59,876 bases of DNA from JADLAT01 sp964348795 (GTDB lineage Bacteria; Pseudomonadota; Alphaproteobacteria; Micavibrionales; Micavibrionaceae): NCBI GenBank assembly GCA_964348795.1, contig CAYGDY010000015.1, forward strand, positions 1 to 59,876, in the 5' to 3' direction. This document shows positions 25,964 to 34,692 of this stretch, piece by piece (the stretch's first letter is position 1; each line of letters starts with the position of its first letter). Position numbers and translations under genes: made by a program. Below the pieces are notes generated by a model. The model saw only the letters and a program-made list of their open reading frames with translations, was not told the origin of the DNA and ran no database searches.

Positions 25964-26747
25964 CGAGGATAGCAAGCAACGTTTCATTATCGTTGCCCGC
26001 AATTAAGGTACTCTTACGGTTTAATCTTTCCATGATATGGTCTTCGTAATCGTAATTGCTGTTATAAAGCGTTACGCGATTTCCATCCCAATTTGTATAA
26101 GCATCAATATCATCCCAGCGCACATAGATTTCGTTCGCACGAATAGTGGCTTGCTGTTTTGTGGCGTTTGACAACGTTAATATGCCTGTATCACGGTGTT
26201 TACCTTTCACCAGAAAATTCAGTTTTATGATTTTTCCATTTTGGTGATCTCGTCTTGGAATTTCATAGTCTTGTTCAAAATCATACTCCGTAAGACTGAG
26301 ACGATCTTGGACTTCCGCGTCAAAATCATCCATGGAGCGGGATCTCGCCCCGAAAACAAGATCGGATAGGCGCATACAAGCTTGACCCAAGCTTATGATT
26401 CCGTGTTCAAACTCTTTTTCTTCCCAACTTTTGATGTGATATTCTATGACACCATGATTATAGGTACACTCATGTAAACACATGATTTTATCCAGTATCT
26501 CTTTGCGTTTAGGTTGACGGTATGGCTGTACAAGCATGTTGTCCAGCCATGCGATTGTATTTCCAAAATCCGTTAATGTTGGTGGGTTTAGAGAGGATTG
26601 GGGTGTGTCTGGAATAAAAATATCAATCGAACTCCCATCTGGATAGTAAAACCCTGTAGAGATCCGAATATGCCCTTTTTTAACTTTGTCCACGTCCTGA
26701 ACCAAGGGGCTAGAACGCAGATGATCACATATGTTGTCCAAGTTCAT
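25953..26747 (-). CDS. DUF1828-like protein of AT-rich two-gene module
   Basis: 264 residues. The N-terminal part (ISTGFYYPDGSSIDIFIPD ... LTDFGNTIAWLDNM) matches the pattern of DUF1828, a small domain found in mobile and phage-encoded proteins of unknown function. The C-terminal half (IKLNFLVKGKHRDTGILTLSN ... YEDHIMERLNRKSTLIAGNDNETLLAIL) resembles DUF1829-type tails. The codons are AT-rich compared with its neighbours. The gene begins five bases after the stop codon of the upstream partner, so the two are coupled. Function is unknown; a toxin-antitoxin or defence role is only a guess. Confidence 0.6.
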   Translation of the reverse strand: MNLDNICDHLRSSPLVQDVDKVKKGHIRISTGFYYPDGSSIDIFIPDTPQSSLNPPTLTDFGNTIAWLDNMLVQPYRQPKRKEILDKIMCLHECTYNHGVIEYHIKSWEEKEFEHGIISLGQACMRLSDLVFGARSRSMDDFDAEVQDRLSLTEYDFEQDYEIPRRDHQNGKIIKLNFLVKGKHRDTGILTLSNATKQQATIRANEIYVRWDDIDAYTNWDGNRVTLYNSNYDYEDHIMERLNRKSTLIAGNDNETLLAILDAA

Positions 26748-26751
26748 AGCG

Positions 26752-27183
26752 CTACATTCTTTCGATGATAAAGTTTCCTGAATGTTCAATATATGACATA
26801 TCACAAAACTTCTTAAAGACGGTTTCAATATCTAATCCGCTTAAATCTTCACGATCCAAAACATCTCTATTCAGATTATTTTCAGGACAAGACGGTGTTT
26901 TTAAAGCATGCTTATGACTGCGTCCACACGGTTTGTGCCTAAGGGAGTCAACATCGAGGCGGCATATGGGCCCCAATCCCTTGATATGAACATTGATGCA
27001 TTTTGCATCCGTTTCTTCTCTCCATTCTATTTTTAAACGCGCTTCTGTCCCATTGCTGTTTTCAATTGGAACACCCTCCGTGGAATAAACCCCCATTCTT
27101 TCTTTCTTGGGTTTCAATACAATATCCCCACGAATGACTTTGCCGTTTAAATCTCGTATACGTTCAAACTCATTTCTGTCCAT
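26752..27183 (-). CDS. Unknown first gene of the AT-rich two-gene module
   Basis: 143 residues, starting MDRNEFERIRDLNGKVIRGDIVLKPKKERMG. The middle has GPICRLDVDSLRHKPCGRSHKHAL, a Cys/His-rich run that loosely recalls the RLDI...H.HP.G.H.H segment of DUF6978-type proteins, but I cannot confirm that family. No membrane segment. The start was placed at the ATG (27183) with GGGTG upstream rather than at an in-frame GTG nine bases earlier. Low GC and unusual codon use suggest transfer together with the DUF1828-like gene. Confidence 0.6.
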   Translation of the reverse strand: MDRNEFERIRDLNGKVIRGDIVLKPKKERMGVYSTEGVPIENSNGTEARLKIEWREETDAKCINVHIKGLGPICRLDVDSLRHKPCGRSHKHALKTPSCPENNLNRDVLDREDLSGLDIETVFKKFCDMSYIEHSGNFIIERM

Positions 27184-27266
27184 TTTGGGCACCCATTTTT
27201 TTATTATTAAGGAGTCAAATTACATGAGATACAGATAAAAAGCAAAGTATTTTTTATTATGAAAAT

Positions 27267-29018
27267 TTATATTGGGATGTTGTTTGTGTATTGAAAAAAC
27301 ACCCGTTCCTGAAAACGGATGAGGTGGTCTTGTGGGCTGTTCCAGAGATGAAGCGGGAGGCTGAAGCCTTTTTTACCCCTGTTCAAGATCGCAGGGGGCA
27401 GGCGGTCTTTATAGGTGTATTTCAGGCCGCCTTTCAGGGTATTGTTTTTATACAAAAAATTCTCCGGCAGGCTGAAGGCGTATTCGATCAGGGCTCTGCT
27501 GAGGAAGGGGACGCGGGCCTCCAGCGACACGGCCATGGAGACGCGGTCGACTTTGGTCAGGATATCATCGGGCAGGAAGGTGTGAAAATCAAGCGCCTGC
27601 ATCCGTTTGCGCAGGGGCAGGGCGGGGCGGTCATGCACGCGGAAAAACCACAGCGCGTCATAGTCTTTCGGGATCTCGAGCTCTGCACGGTAATGCTGGG
27701 TCAGGGCGGGCGGCAGGCCGTCAATCAGCATCGTGTAGAGCGCAAGCGGGTCGCGCTGGCTGAGCATATCGAGCCGCAGGAGAAGTTTTTGCAAGGGGAT
27801 ATGCTGTGTCGCGCGGGCACGGGCCAGATCGTGAAAGGGCACGGGCAGAAATTTTTGAAGGTGATGAAGCCGTGCAAAACGCTGGTACCAGCGATAGCCG
27901 CCGAACAGCTCGTCCCCGCCATCACCGGACAGGGCCACGCTTGCAAAGCGTTTCGCAAACCGGCAGACGTGATAAGTGGGCAGAGCGGAGGCATCGCCGA
28001 ACGGCCCGTCATACCAGTTCAAAATCATCGGGATGATGTGCTCGGCATCCGTGCCTTGCAGAATTTCAATATGGTGATCGGTGTGGCACTGATCCGCCAC
28101 AATTTTTGCAAAGGCTGTTTCATCGTGCGCCTTGTGGTCATAGCCGATGGAAAAGGTGAGCAGATCGGGCCGCAGGCTTGCGGCTTCTGTCACAAGAATG
28201 CTGGAATCCATCCCGCCGCTCAGGAAAAACCCGAGGGGGACATCACTCACCATCTGTTCGGCGACACTTTCGTGGATCAGGGCGCGGAGCTGTTCGGCGG
28301 CCTGCCCGTGATGGACTGGCGCGTCACTTGTGGGCAGGGTCCAGTATCGTTGCAAGGTTTCCTGCCCTGTGGCCAGAGGCAGGGACAGGCTGTGCGCAGG
28401 GGGGAGGGCATACACGTTGTGATAGAGTGTTTTGGGCGCGGGGATATAGCGGTAGGTGAGAAAGTCAAACAGCGCGGTGGAGTCACGAGTCAGAGGCAGG
28501 TCGAGGGTTCTGGCGAAACAAAGGATCGCTTTGAGTTCGGACGCCCAGAGGAAATATGCCCCCAGACGGGCATACAAAAGTGGTTTGATTCCGGCCCGAT
28601 CCCGCGCCAGATGAAGGGTTTTTCTGGAGGGATCGTAAATCGCGCAGGCATACATGCCATCCATGTTTTCAAGGAGCGTTGTCAGGCCCCAGTCCGGATA
28701 CCCATGCAGGACCACCTCGGAATCGGACGTAGAATGGAAGCGCGATTCTCCCAAGGCTTCGCGCAAGGCCTTATAGTTATAGATTTCGCCGTTGACGGTG
28801 ATGAGCGCGCGCGCCTTTTGCATGGGCTGTCGGCCTTCCTCGGAGAGATCCAGAATGCTCAGGCGCCGGTGACCCATGAACAGATTGTCGAGGACCACAC
28901 TGTCATGCTGGTCCGGCCCCCTGTGCGCAAGGGTGTCCAGTGCCGCTTTTCCAGCCTGTATATCCGCCGGAGACAAAATCGGTTGCCCGAGATGGATAAA
29001 GCCAAAAAGTCCGCACAT
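27267..29018 (-). CDS. asnB: Glutamine-hydrolysing asparagine synthase
   Basis: Makes asparagine from aspartate, glutamine and ATP. 583 residues. After Met removal the N-terminal Cys of MCGLFGFIH is the glutaminase nucleophile, so the start must be here (29018) and not further upstream. LAHRGPD, GHRRLSILD, GEIYNY and SDSEVVLHGY complete the Ntn-type glutaminase domain. The synthetase domain has the PP-loop FLSGGMDSS and ALSGDGGDELFGGY. The C-terminus (residues 530-583) keeps the family's TLKGGLKYTYKDRLPP. In some genomes such enzymes modify exported sugars or peptides; no such cluster is seen here. Confidence 0.93.
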   Translation of the reverse strand: MCGLFGFIHLGQPILSPADIQAGKAALDTLAHRGPDQHDSVVLDNLFMGHRRLSILDLSEEGRQPMQKARALITVNGEIYNYKALREALGESRFHSTSDSEVVLHGYPDWGLTTLLENMDGMYACAIYDPSRKTLHLARDRAGIKPLLYARLGAYFLWASELKAILCFARTLDLPLTRDSTALFDFLTYRYIPAPKTLYHNVYALPPAHSLSLPLATGQETLQRYWTLPTSDAPVHHGQAAEQLRALIHESVAEQMVSDVPLGFFLSGGMDSSILVTEAASLRPDLLTFSIGYDHKAHDETAFAKIVADQCHTDHHIEILQGTDAEHIIPMILNWYDGPFGDASALPTYHVCRFAKRFASVALSGDGGDELFGGYRWYQRFARLHHLQKFLPVPFHDLARARATQHIPLQKLLLRLDMLSQRDPLALYTMLIDGLPPALTQHYRAELEIPKDYDALWFFRVHDRPALPLRKRMQALDFHTFLPDDILTKVDRVSMAVSLEARVPFLSRALIEYAFSLPENFLYKNNTLKGGLKYTYKDRLPPAILNRGKKGFSLPLHLWNSPQDHLIRFQERVFFQYTNNIPI

Positions 29019-29055
29019 GGTGTTTTTTAAGGTCTTTCTATATTGTCTCGTAATC

Positions 29056-29135
29056 GTCATCGCGAGACTGCGTAAGCAGTCGTGGCGATCCAAAAAGAAG
29101 GGCTAGATTGCTTCGGCCTTTGGCCTCGCAATGAC
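29056..29135. repeat. Interspersed palindromic repeat, family A
   Basis: GTCATCGCGAGACTGCGTAAG ... GTGGCGATCCA ... CCTCGCAATGAC, in the gap between asnB and the regulator gene at 29171. Confidence 0.8.
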
Positions 29136-29170
29136 TAGTTTTGAATAACGCAGTACTTCGGAGATGACTT

Positions 29171-29839
29171 CTAAGATGTCTGTTGTTTTGCCAAGTCTTC
29201 GCGGGTGGGTTTTTTCAACGGTGTGGCCTGTGACCAGAGCATTTCAAAGCGGCGGGTCTCGGCCTGAAGGGCTTGCAGGCTTTCAATCAGAAGCACGGTG
29301 GTGTGGTCGTGCAGGATAAAGGCCAGTTTCGGGCCGTAGATCACGGTGGTCGGGGCGGAGCCTTCGGCGCCTGCGGGCAGGGTCCTGTATTCGTGCTGGG
29401 CTTCCAGAAGCGGCGCGGGTGGCTTTGTGGACAAAATGCGCTGGCGCAGATGGTGTTTTTTCACCAGATCGGTGTAGGCAGACAGGCGGAGCGGAGAAAG
29501 GTGCGCCGGTAAAGCGGGATCCATGTGACAGAGCAGGATATCCCCCGCACGGCGGGAGAGGGTGTCGCACATATCGTGGAACAGGTCATCGAGTGCCTTG
29601 GTGCCTTTGAGCAGGCGCATGGTTTCGGATTTCTGGCGCAGGCCGGACTGATCCATGAATTCGATATCCGCGCTCTCGAAGGCCATGCGGATGGCGCGCA
29701 GGGATTCGGCCTTGATATCGGAATGCCCTTTCTCGAAATTGTTGATGGCCGTCTTGGACAGGCCCGAGGCATCGGCCAGATCCTGCTGGGTCCATCCCAG
29801 AAGACCGCGCGCGCCCCGACATTGTGCAATGGTGATCAT
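29171..29839 (-). CDS. XRE-type transcriptional regulator with TrmB-like C-terminal domain
   Basis: 222 residues. The N-terminal helix-turn-helix is complete: CRGARGLLGWTQQDLADASGLSKTAINNFEKGHSDIKAESLRAI. The C-terminal half ends TTVIYGPKLAFILHDHTTVLLIESLQALQAETRRFEMLWSQA, whose YG.K.A.I ... IES ... FE.LW pattern resembles the effector part of TrmB-family regulators. The ligand is unknown. It faces a divergent small gene across about 140 bp that holds a perfect inverted repeat over a promoter (29938-29965), a good candidate operator. Confidence 0.8.
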   Translation of the reverse strand: MITIAQCRGARGLLGWTQQDLADASGLSKTAINNFEKGHSDIKAESLRAIRMAFESADIEFMDQSGLRQKSETMRLLKGTKALDDLFHDMCDTLSRRAGDILLCHMDPALPAHLSPLRLSAYTDLVKKHHLRQRILSTKPPAPLLEAQHEYRTLPAGAEGSAPTTVIYGPKLAFILHDHTTVLLIESLQALQAETRRFEMLWSQATPLKKPTREDLAKQQTS

Positions 29840-29915
29840 GATCTGTGTCCTTGGTCTATCCTAAAGACTATGATACAAGACGAAGTAAAAAAGTCAAATG
29901 AAATTGAAAAAAAAC

Positions 29916-29944
29916 TTGCAAAGCTTTCGTAAGTTGAATAAAAT
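29916..29944 (+). promoter_or_regulatory. Probable promoter of the 65-residue gene
   Basis: TTGCAA at 29916-29921 and TAAAAT at 29939-29944 with a 17-bp spacer. The -10 box lies inside the left arm of the inverted repeat at 29938-29965. Confidence 0.6.
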
Positions 29945-29965
29945 ACAATCACAAGTGTATTTTAT
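29938..29965. promoter_or_regulatory. Perfect inverted repeat, candidate operator
   Basis: ATAAAATACA and TGTATTTTAT, 10-bp arms with an 8-bp spacer, overlapping the -10 region of the forward promoter. By position the regulator encoded divergently at 29171-29839 could bind it; that is inference. Confidence 0.65.
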
Positions 29966-29978
29966 GTACGGGGGGTAT

Positions 29979-30176
29979 ATGACAGAAATTACAAGACTGT
30001 ACCATAAACTGACAATAGAACGATGCCAGATGTATGTGGCGCAACTCTGCGCGGCCATTCATCTGGGGGAACTGGAACATCCGACGGAACAGGAAAAAGA
30101 AGCGCTTCGGGCGCTTGTGTTTCATTTGAACCAGGACTTGCAGGTTCTGGAAAGACTCTCGGGGGATGAAGCGTAA
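29979..30176 (+). CDS. Small hypothetical protein (65 aa)
   Basis: Not recognised. Two amphipathic helices (TIERCQMYVAQLCAAIHLGEL and EQEKEALRALVFHLNQDLQVLERL) with no membrane segment; it could be a small helical hairpin or dimer. The start was set at ATG 29979, preceded by a G-rich CGGGGGG; an in-frame ATG at 29964 would add five residues. It is divergent from the XRE/TrmB-like regulator and is the most likely regulated target. Confidence 0.55.
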   Translation: MTEITRLYHKLTIERCQMYVAQLCAAIHLGELEHPTEQEKEALRALVFHLNQDLQVLERLSGDEA

Positions 30177-30263
30177 TTGTCCTTTCACAGGACTCCCCTA
30201 GCCAAGCCCCCGAATTTTGTTTAGAGTTTGTGGGGTGTGTTTCATGCGGGGAAGAGAGGTTTC

Positions 30264-31037
30264 GTGTCCGTCTGGTTTGCGTTTTGGGTCGTGCTGTCGC
30301 TGTTTCTGTTCGGGTTTGTGGTCTGGACGCTGTATATCGTTGTGCGGCAAAAACAGGCCTGGAAGGCCTTTTCCGTCACGCATGGCTTGCGTTACACGTC
30401 CTCGGCCCTGATGCGAAGCCCCGAAATGGACGGTGTGCTGGAGGGCTATAAGTTCAGTTTTTTTACCAGCGAGCACACCGCACCCGATATGCGGGGTCAG
30501 CGGAAAATGACAGCGGTGGAGGTCACTCTGCACAGCACCATGCCTTTTGAGGGCGGTGTGGCCAGTCATGGCCTGATTCCGGTGCTCAAGGGGCTGGCGT
30601 TCAAGACGGAGGTCAAGCCCGCTTCCGATCTGTGGAGCGCGGCCTGTGTGGCGGGCGGGGATCACCGCTTTGCGCTGGAGGCGTATCTGACGCCGGAGCG
30701 GATCCAGATTTTGATGAATCTGGCCCAGATTCCCTATACATGGATGATTTTGCTGTTCAAGGGCGATGCGATGCTGTTGCGGCTGGATACCTCTTCTCCC
30801 CTTGAAACCGTTGAAAAGCTCGAGAAAGTCCGCAGGGTTATGCGCAAGGCCGCTTCGGTGCTGGAGCTCCATGCGGGGGAGGCCGTGCGTCTCAGGTCCG
30901 AACTGGCCCGTATGGTGCCCAAAGAGGCGCTGGCACCCGCAGGCGCGCCGGTGCAGGAACTGGCGCTGGAAGAGGACGAGATATCACGGGAAGCGCCTTC
31001 GTCTGCCGATGGGGCAGAGGCCAGCGCCAAAGAGTGA
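30264..31037 (+). CDS. Membrane-anchored hypothetical protein (257 aa)
   Basis: Starts with a hydrophobic segment (SVWFAFWVVLSLFLFGFVVWTLYIVV, residues 2-27) followed by a positively charged RQKQAWK, so the bulk should be cytoplasmic. The soluble part has no family I recognise: beta-rich SPEMDGVLEGYKFSFFTSEHT, then a helical stretch (LETVEKLEKVRRVMRKAASVLELHAGEAVRLRSELARM). The last 45 residues are Ala/Glu/Pro-rich and disordered. The GTG at 30264 with AGAGAGG upstream is the preferred start; a TTG at 30228 is less likely. Confidence 0.65.
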   Translation: MSVWFAFWVVLSLFLFGFVVWTLYIVVRQKQAWKAFSVTHGLRYTSSALMRSPEMDGVLEGYKFSFFTSEHTAPDMRGQRKMTAVEVTLHSTMPFEGGVASHGLIPVLKGLAFKTEVKPASDLWSAACVAGGDHRFALEAYLTPERIQILMNLAQIPYTWMILLFKGDAMLLRLDTSSPLETVEKLEKVRRVMRKAASVLELHAGEAVRLRSELARMVPKEALAPAGAPVQELALEEDEISREAPSSADGAEASAKE

Positions 31038-31151
31038 ACCGCGCCTTGCCTCCCCCCCTGAAAAATAATTCGGGGCGGGGTGAAAGTATCGCTTGATTTT
31101 AAGGGCCGGAACCGATTATAACACGTCCAGTCTTAATCAGTGTTCTCTTGC

Positions 31152-31227
31152 GTCCCGTTCGTCTAGAGGCCTAGGACACGTCCCTTTCACGGACGCGACA
31201 CGGGTTCGACTCCCGTACGGGACGCCA
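31152..31227 (+). tRNA. tRNA-Glu (UUC)
   Basis: Acceptor arms GTCCCGT (31152-31158) and ACGGGAC (31217-31223) pair perfectly; the anticodon loop CTTTCAC gives TTC. The T arm CGGGTTCGACTCCCG is canonical, and CCA is encoded (31225-31227). Its 3' end is the attachment site of the adjacent island. Confidence 0.96.
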
Positions 31228-31266
31228 ATTTCTGGTTTTTTACCGTCCAATCTCATCCAAAAATCG
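31223..31266. repeat. Left attachment repeat (attL-like), tRNA-Glu 3' end
   Basis: The 44 bases from the last acceptor base of tRNA-Glu through CGCCAATTTCTGG ... CATCCAAAAATCG are identical to 34693-34736. Upstream of the identity the copies still share CCGTACGG, with two bases (GA) missing in the right copy. This is the usual mark of integrase-driven insertion into a tRNA gene. Confidence 0.9.
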
Positions 31267-31352
31267 TTGAAAATGCAAGGGTTTTGGCGCACAATGCGTC
31301 TAAAGCCGTCCAATATCGTTTTGCCTAGTCCAAGTTTCTAGGGGGTGTATAT

Positions 31353-31388
31353 GGGGGTATAAATTTTAAGGCGAAAGGATATACCCCC
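31353..31388. promoter_or_regulatory. Inverted repeat before the integrase start
   Basis: GGGGGTATA (31353-31361) and TATACCCCC (31380-31388) are perfect inverted arms; a further direct copy GGGGGTGTA lies at 31341-31349. The right arm ends five bases before the integrase ATG and the arms enclose its AAAGGA ribosome site. It could be a control site for integrase expression or an arm-type binding site. Confidence 0.55.
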
Positions 31389-31392
31389 AGCT

Positions 31393-32169
31393 ATGAAGCT
31401 CACAGGCAAGAAATGTGATACTGCGACACGCGAGAAGGATGGGAGCAAACTCTTTGACGGGGGCGGTCTTTATCTGGAACTTCATAAAAACGGTTCAAAA
31501 TATTGGCGATATAAATACAGGGTTTTGGGGAAAGAAAAAGTCCTCGCTCTGGGGGTATATCCTGAAACCACTTTGGCCGAGGCACGGGAAAAACACAAAC
31601 AAGCCCATAAGCTGGTCACGCAAGGCATAGACCCCAGCGTTGCAAAGCAAGAAACAAAAAGAACCTTGATCACCGAGGCGGGCAACACGTTCGAGGCCAT
31701 TGCCCGTGAGTGGCACGTCCATAAGAAAGCCGAATGGTCGGCGGTGAATGAAAAAACGGTTCTGGATCGTCTGGAGCGGGACGTTTTCCCCGTGATCGGG
31801 AAATATCCCATCAAAACCCTCACCCATAAAATGATTCTGGATTTGGCGGGCACGGTCAAGGAACGCGGGGCGCACGAGCTTGCCAAGCGGATCGTGCAAA
31901 TGTGCCGTCATATCTTTCAATATGCGATTGTCACGGGGCGGGCGGATCGGAATATCGCCGAGGATTTGAAGGGCATGGTCAAAGCCGAGCCGAAAAACCA
32001 TTTTGCCGCCATTGAACCCAAAGACCTCCCGCAATTTATGTTTGATTTGCGAGATCACAAGGCGAAACTCAATCGGCAAACATATCTGGCCATTGAATTC
32101 TTGATGCTCACCTTTGTGCGTAACCTCTGCTCTCGGCGGTTTTATTTAAGCGTAATTGATGGTGTATAA
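31393..32169 (+). pseudogene. Truncated P4-type tyrosine recombinase (integrase)
   Basis: Residues 1-243 match the N-terminal DUF4102 domain (LTGKKCDTATREKDGSKLFDGGGLYLEL) and the core-binding domain of phage P4-type integrases, ending LAIEFLMLTFVR. In intact enzymes this FVR is followed by the catalytic domain with R, HxxR and Tyr; here it runs into 15 unrelated residues (NLCSRRFYLSVIDGV) and stops. The catalytic domain is wholly absent, so the protein cannot recombine DNA and the island is fixed unless helped in trans. The break lies near 32121. Confidence 0.9.
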
Positions 32170-32862
32170 ATGTCTTCAAATAAATATGAATATGATGTTG
32201 CTTTATCTTTCGCGGGGGAAGACCGCACCTATGTTGACGCTGTTGCTACGGCGTTAAAACCTGATGTTTCTGTTTTTTATGATTCTTTTGAAGAAGCACA
32301 TTTGTGGGGTAAAGATTTGTATTCTTACTTGCATGACGTCTATCAAAATAAAGCCAGATTCACCGTGATGTTTATTTCTGAACACTATGCGAAAAAGCTA
32401 TGGACGTTGCATGAACGAAAAGCGGCACAAGTTAGGGCTTTTAGAGAAAGAGAGGAATATATTTCACTCGCGCCCAATTTGTTTTACGGCACAACCATCG
32501 CCGTGACCATTTTGGTTCTGGCCAAAAATAAAAGGGATACAAACATCCAGTTTATTGATGCCAGCGGCGAAGAGTTTTTCAAAAAAGAAACCAATAACAA
32601 CGTGATGAATGACGACCATATCACGAAGATCATGGATATGTTCGACAGCAAAGAACACGTCCCGCACGTTGCCGAAAGCGTGCAATATGAGAAAATCGTC
32701 GCTAACGATTATAATCTTTCGGTCAGTTCTTACGTTGAGGCAAAAGACACCCGCGAAAAAACAGACATTGTAAAACTGAATGCCGACATAAAAATCACAG
32801 TCGAGAAGATCAACCAACTGCGGGCGGATATTGACGCGATTGTTGCGGAGATTGAGGCATGA
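32170..32862 (+). pseudogene. TIR domain fused to C-terminal fragment of HsdM
   Basis: Residues 1 to about 97 are a TIR domain (YDVALSFAGEDRTYVDAVATAL ... YDSFEEAHLWGKDL ... FISEHYAKKLWTLHERKAA), of the kind used in bacterial NAD-cleaving defence proteins, including the Glu of the catalytic region. It breaks off at EREEYI, where intact relatives continue LPARFDDT. From about residue 99 the sequence is HsdM, the type I methylase: APNLFYGTTIAVTILVLAKNK ... FIDASGEEFF ... NDYNLSVSSYVE, without its catalytic NPPF part. The joint (about 32461) is in frame, so one protein of 230 residues can be made; whether it does anything is unknown. Confidence 0.88.
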
Positions 32863-33872
32863 GCAAAGACCTTCAATTCCTGATATACAGCACCCCCCAA
32901 GAAGATGTTAAAGTTGATGTGGTTATGCGTGATGACACCATCTGGCTGACCCAGAAGGCCATGGCGGCTTTGTTTGATACATCGACAGACAACATCAGTG
33001 CCCACCTCAAAAATATTTATAACGACGGGGAATTGACCGAAAATGCAACTACCGAGAATTTCTCGGTAGTTCAAACCGAAGGAAAGCGGGAGGTTCAGCG
33101 AAATCTTAATTTCTATAATCTTGATGCCATTATCTCCGTCGGGTATCGGGTCAATTCCGCCAAGGCCACACAATTCCGAATTTGGGCAACCAAAACCCTT
33201 AAGGAATTTATTCAAAAAGGCTTTGTTCTGGATGATGAACGTCTGAAACAAGGTTCAACCGTTTTCGGTAAAGATTACTTCCGTGAACTTTTGGATCGTG
33301 TCCGTTCCATCCGTGCGAGTGAACGGCGCATCTGGCAACAGATTACCGATATTTTTGCGGAATGCAGTTTTGACTATGATAAAGATTCAAGTGTCACGCA
33401 GGATTTTTATGCCATGGTGCAAAATAAGTTTCATTATGCGATTACGGGGCAAACCGCCGCCGAAATTATTTACACAAAATCGGATCAGAACAAAGACCAT
33501 ATGGGGCTGACCACATGGAAAAACGCGCCTGATGGGCGTGTGTTGAAATCCGATGTGACAGTTGCCAAAAATTATTTGCCTGAAAAGGAGATTGCGCGGC
33601 TGGAACGTGCGGTGGTGGGGTATTTCGAATATATCGAAGACCTGATTGAACGGGAAAACACCTTCACCATGGAACAATTTGCCCAAAGCGTGAATGAATT
33701 TCTGGCCTTCCGCAAATACAAGATTTTAGAAGGCAAAGGCAAAATGTCCAAACCAAGGGCAGAGGAAAAAGCCAAAGCCGAATATGACGCCTTTAACAAA
33801 AACCAGAAAATCATTTCCGATTTTGATAAAACCATCAAAAAACTGGAAAAAAAGGCAGGGCGCGATGAGTAA
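32859..33872 (+). CDS. RhuM-family protein
   Basis: 337 residues, complete. The N-terminal part (DVVMRDDTIWLTQKAMAALFDTSTDNISAHLKNIYNDGEL) and GYRVNSAKATQFRIWATKTLKEFIQKGFVLDDERL are the RhuM signature. Genes of this family are often found inside type I restriction-modification operons, between hsdM and hsdS, as here; their role is not established. It overlaps the HsdM tail by four bases (ATGA) and the HsdS-like gene by eight, so it keeps the original operon packing while its partners are broken. Confidence 0.88.
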   Translation: MSKDLQFLIYSTPQEDVKVDVVMRDDTIWLTQKAMAALFDTSTDNISAHLKNIYNDGELTENATTENFSVVQTEGKREVQRNLNFYNLDAIISVGYRVNSAKATQFRIWATKTLKEFIQKGFVLDDERLKQGSTVFGKDYFRELLDRVRSIRASERRIWQQITDIFAECSFDYDKDSSVTQDFYAMVQNKFHYAITGQTAAEIIYTKSDQNKDHMGLTTWKNAPDGRVLKSDVTVAKNYLPEKEIARLERAVVGYFEYIEDLIERENTFTMEQFAQSVNEFLAFRKYKILEGKGKMSKPRAEEKAKAEYDAFNKNQKIISDFDKTIKKLEKKAGRDE

Positions 33873-34668
33873 ATTGAATGCCTTGGAAAAGCTTTTGGAT
33901 GGTGCAGAGGTGGTGTGGAAGACATTTGGAGAAATAACTTTACCCACGAGCAATATTAAATGGCGAGACACAAACCGTACCTATCGCTATATTGACTTAA
34001 CCTCTTGTGATATTGAAACAAAGGCAATAACTGAAACTTTGGAAATAGCATCGAGTAATGCACCAAGTAGAGCGCAAAAACTTGTTGAAAAGGATGATGT
34101 TCTTTTTGCAACAACGCGCCCAGCGCAGCAACGTTATGGCATTATTGATGGTAGATATGAAGGCGAAGTTGCTAGCACAGGATACTGTGTTTTACGCGCC
34201 AAGCAAGATGAAGTCTTGCCAAAATGGATTTTACATTGGATTGCTTCGGTAAATTTTAAGATTTACGATGAGGAAAATCAAAGTGGGTCTGGCTTTGCAA
34301 AATATCTGCGTGATGCATTGCCGAACGCCTCTTATATCGGTTTTACCGGTACGCCGATTGAAAGCACGGACGTAAACACACCTGCCGTGTTTGGTGATTA
34401 TATTGATGTTTATGATATTCACCGCGCCGTGGAGGACGAGGCAACCGTTCCGATTTACTATGAAAGCCGGATTGCAAAGCTTGATCTTGATGAAGACGAA
34501 AAGCCCCGCATTGATGCGGAAATTGAAGAATTAACTGAAGACCAAGAACAGGACGCGACAGAAAAAACCAAGGGCAAGTGGTCGAGGATTGAGGCTTTGG
34601 TTGGTTCTGAAAAGCGTATTAAGCTTCATTTTTGTGAAATTTATTTTCATTTAATATTAATTGTATAG
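33865..34668 (+). pseudogene. HsdS N-terminus fused to an HsdR interior fragment
   Basis: Residues 1 to about 142 are the first target-recognition half of a type I specificity subunit (VVWKTFGEITLPTSNIKWRDTNRTYRYIDLTSCDI ... DDVLFATTRP ... STGYCVLR). At the shared string SGSGFAK the sequence turns into HsdR, the restriction motor subunit (YLRDALPNASYIGFTGTPIEST, AVFGDYIDVYDIHRAVEDEATVPIYYESR), and ends soon after ALVGSEKRIK with 14 foreign residues. Neither a working specificity subunit nor a nuclease is left. The joint near 34285-34303 is in frame and lies at a short stretch that could serve as microhomology. Confidence 0.85.
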
Positions 34669-34692
34669 GTCTTTAATTCGTATTCCGTACGG

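Noticed and set aside
27291..29030. 579-codon open frame opposite asnB
   Set aside because: Shadow of asnB caused by GC-rich codon use; the asnB strand has all catalytic motifs.
32859..34668. A working type I restriction-modification system
   Set aside because: HsdM lacks its catalytic part, HsdS is half and HsdR is a fragment; only RhuM is whole.
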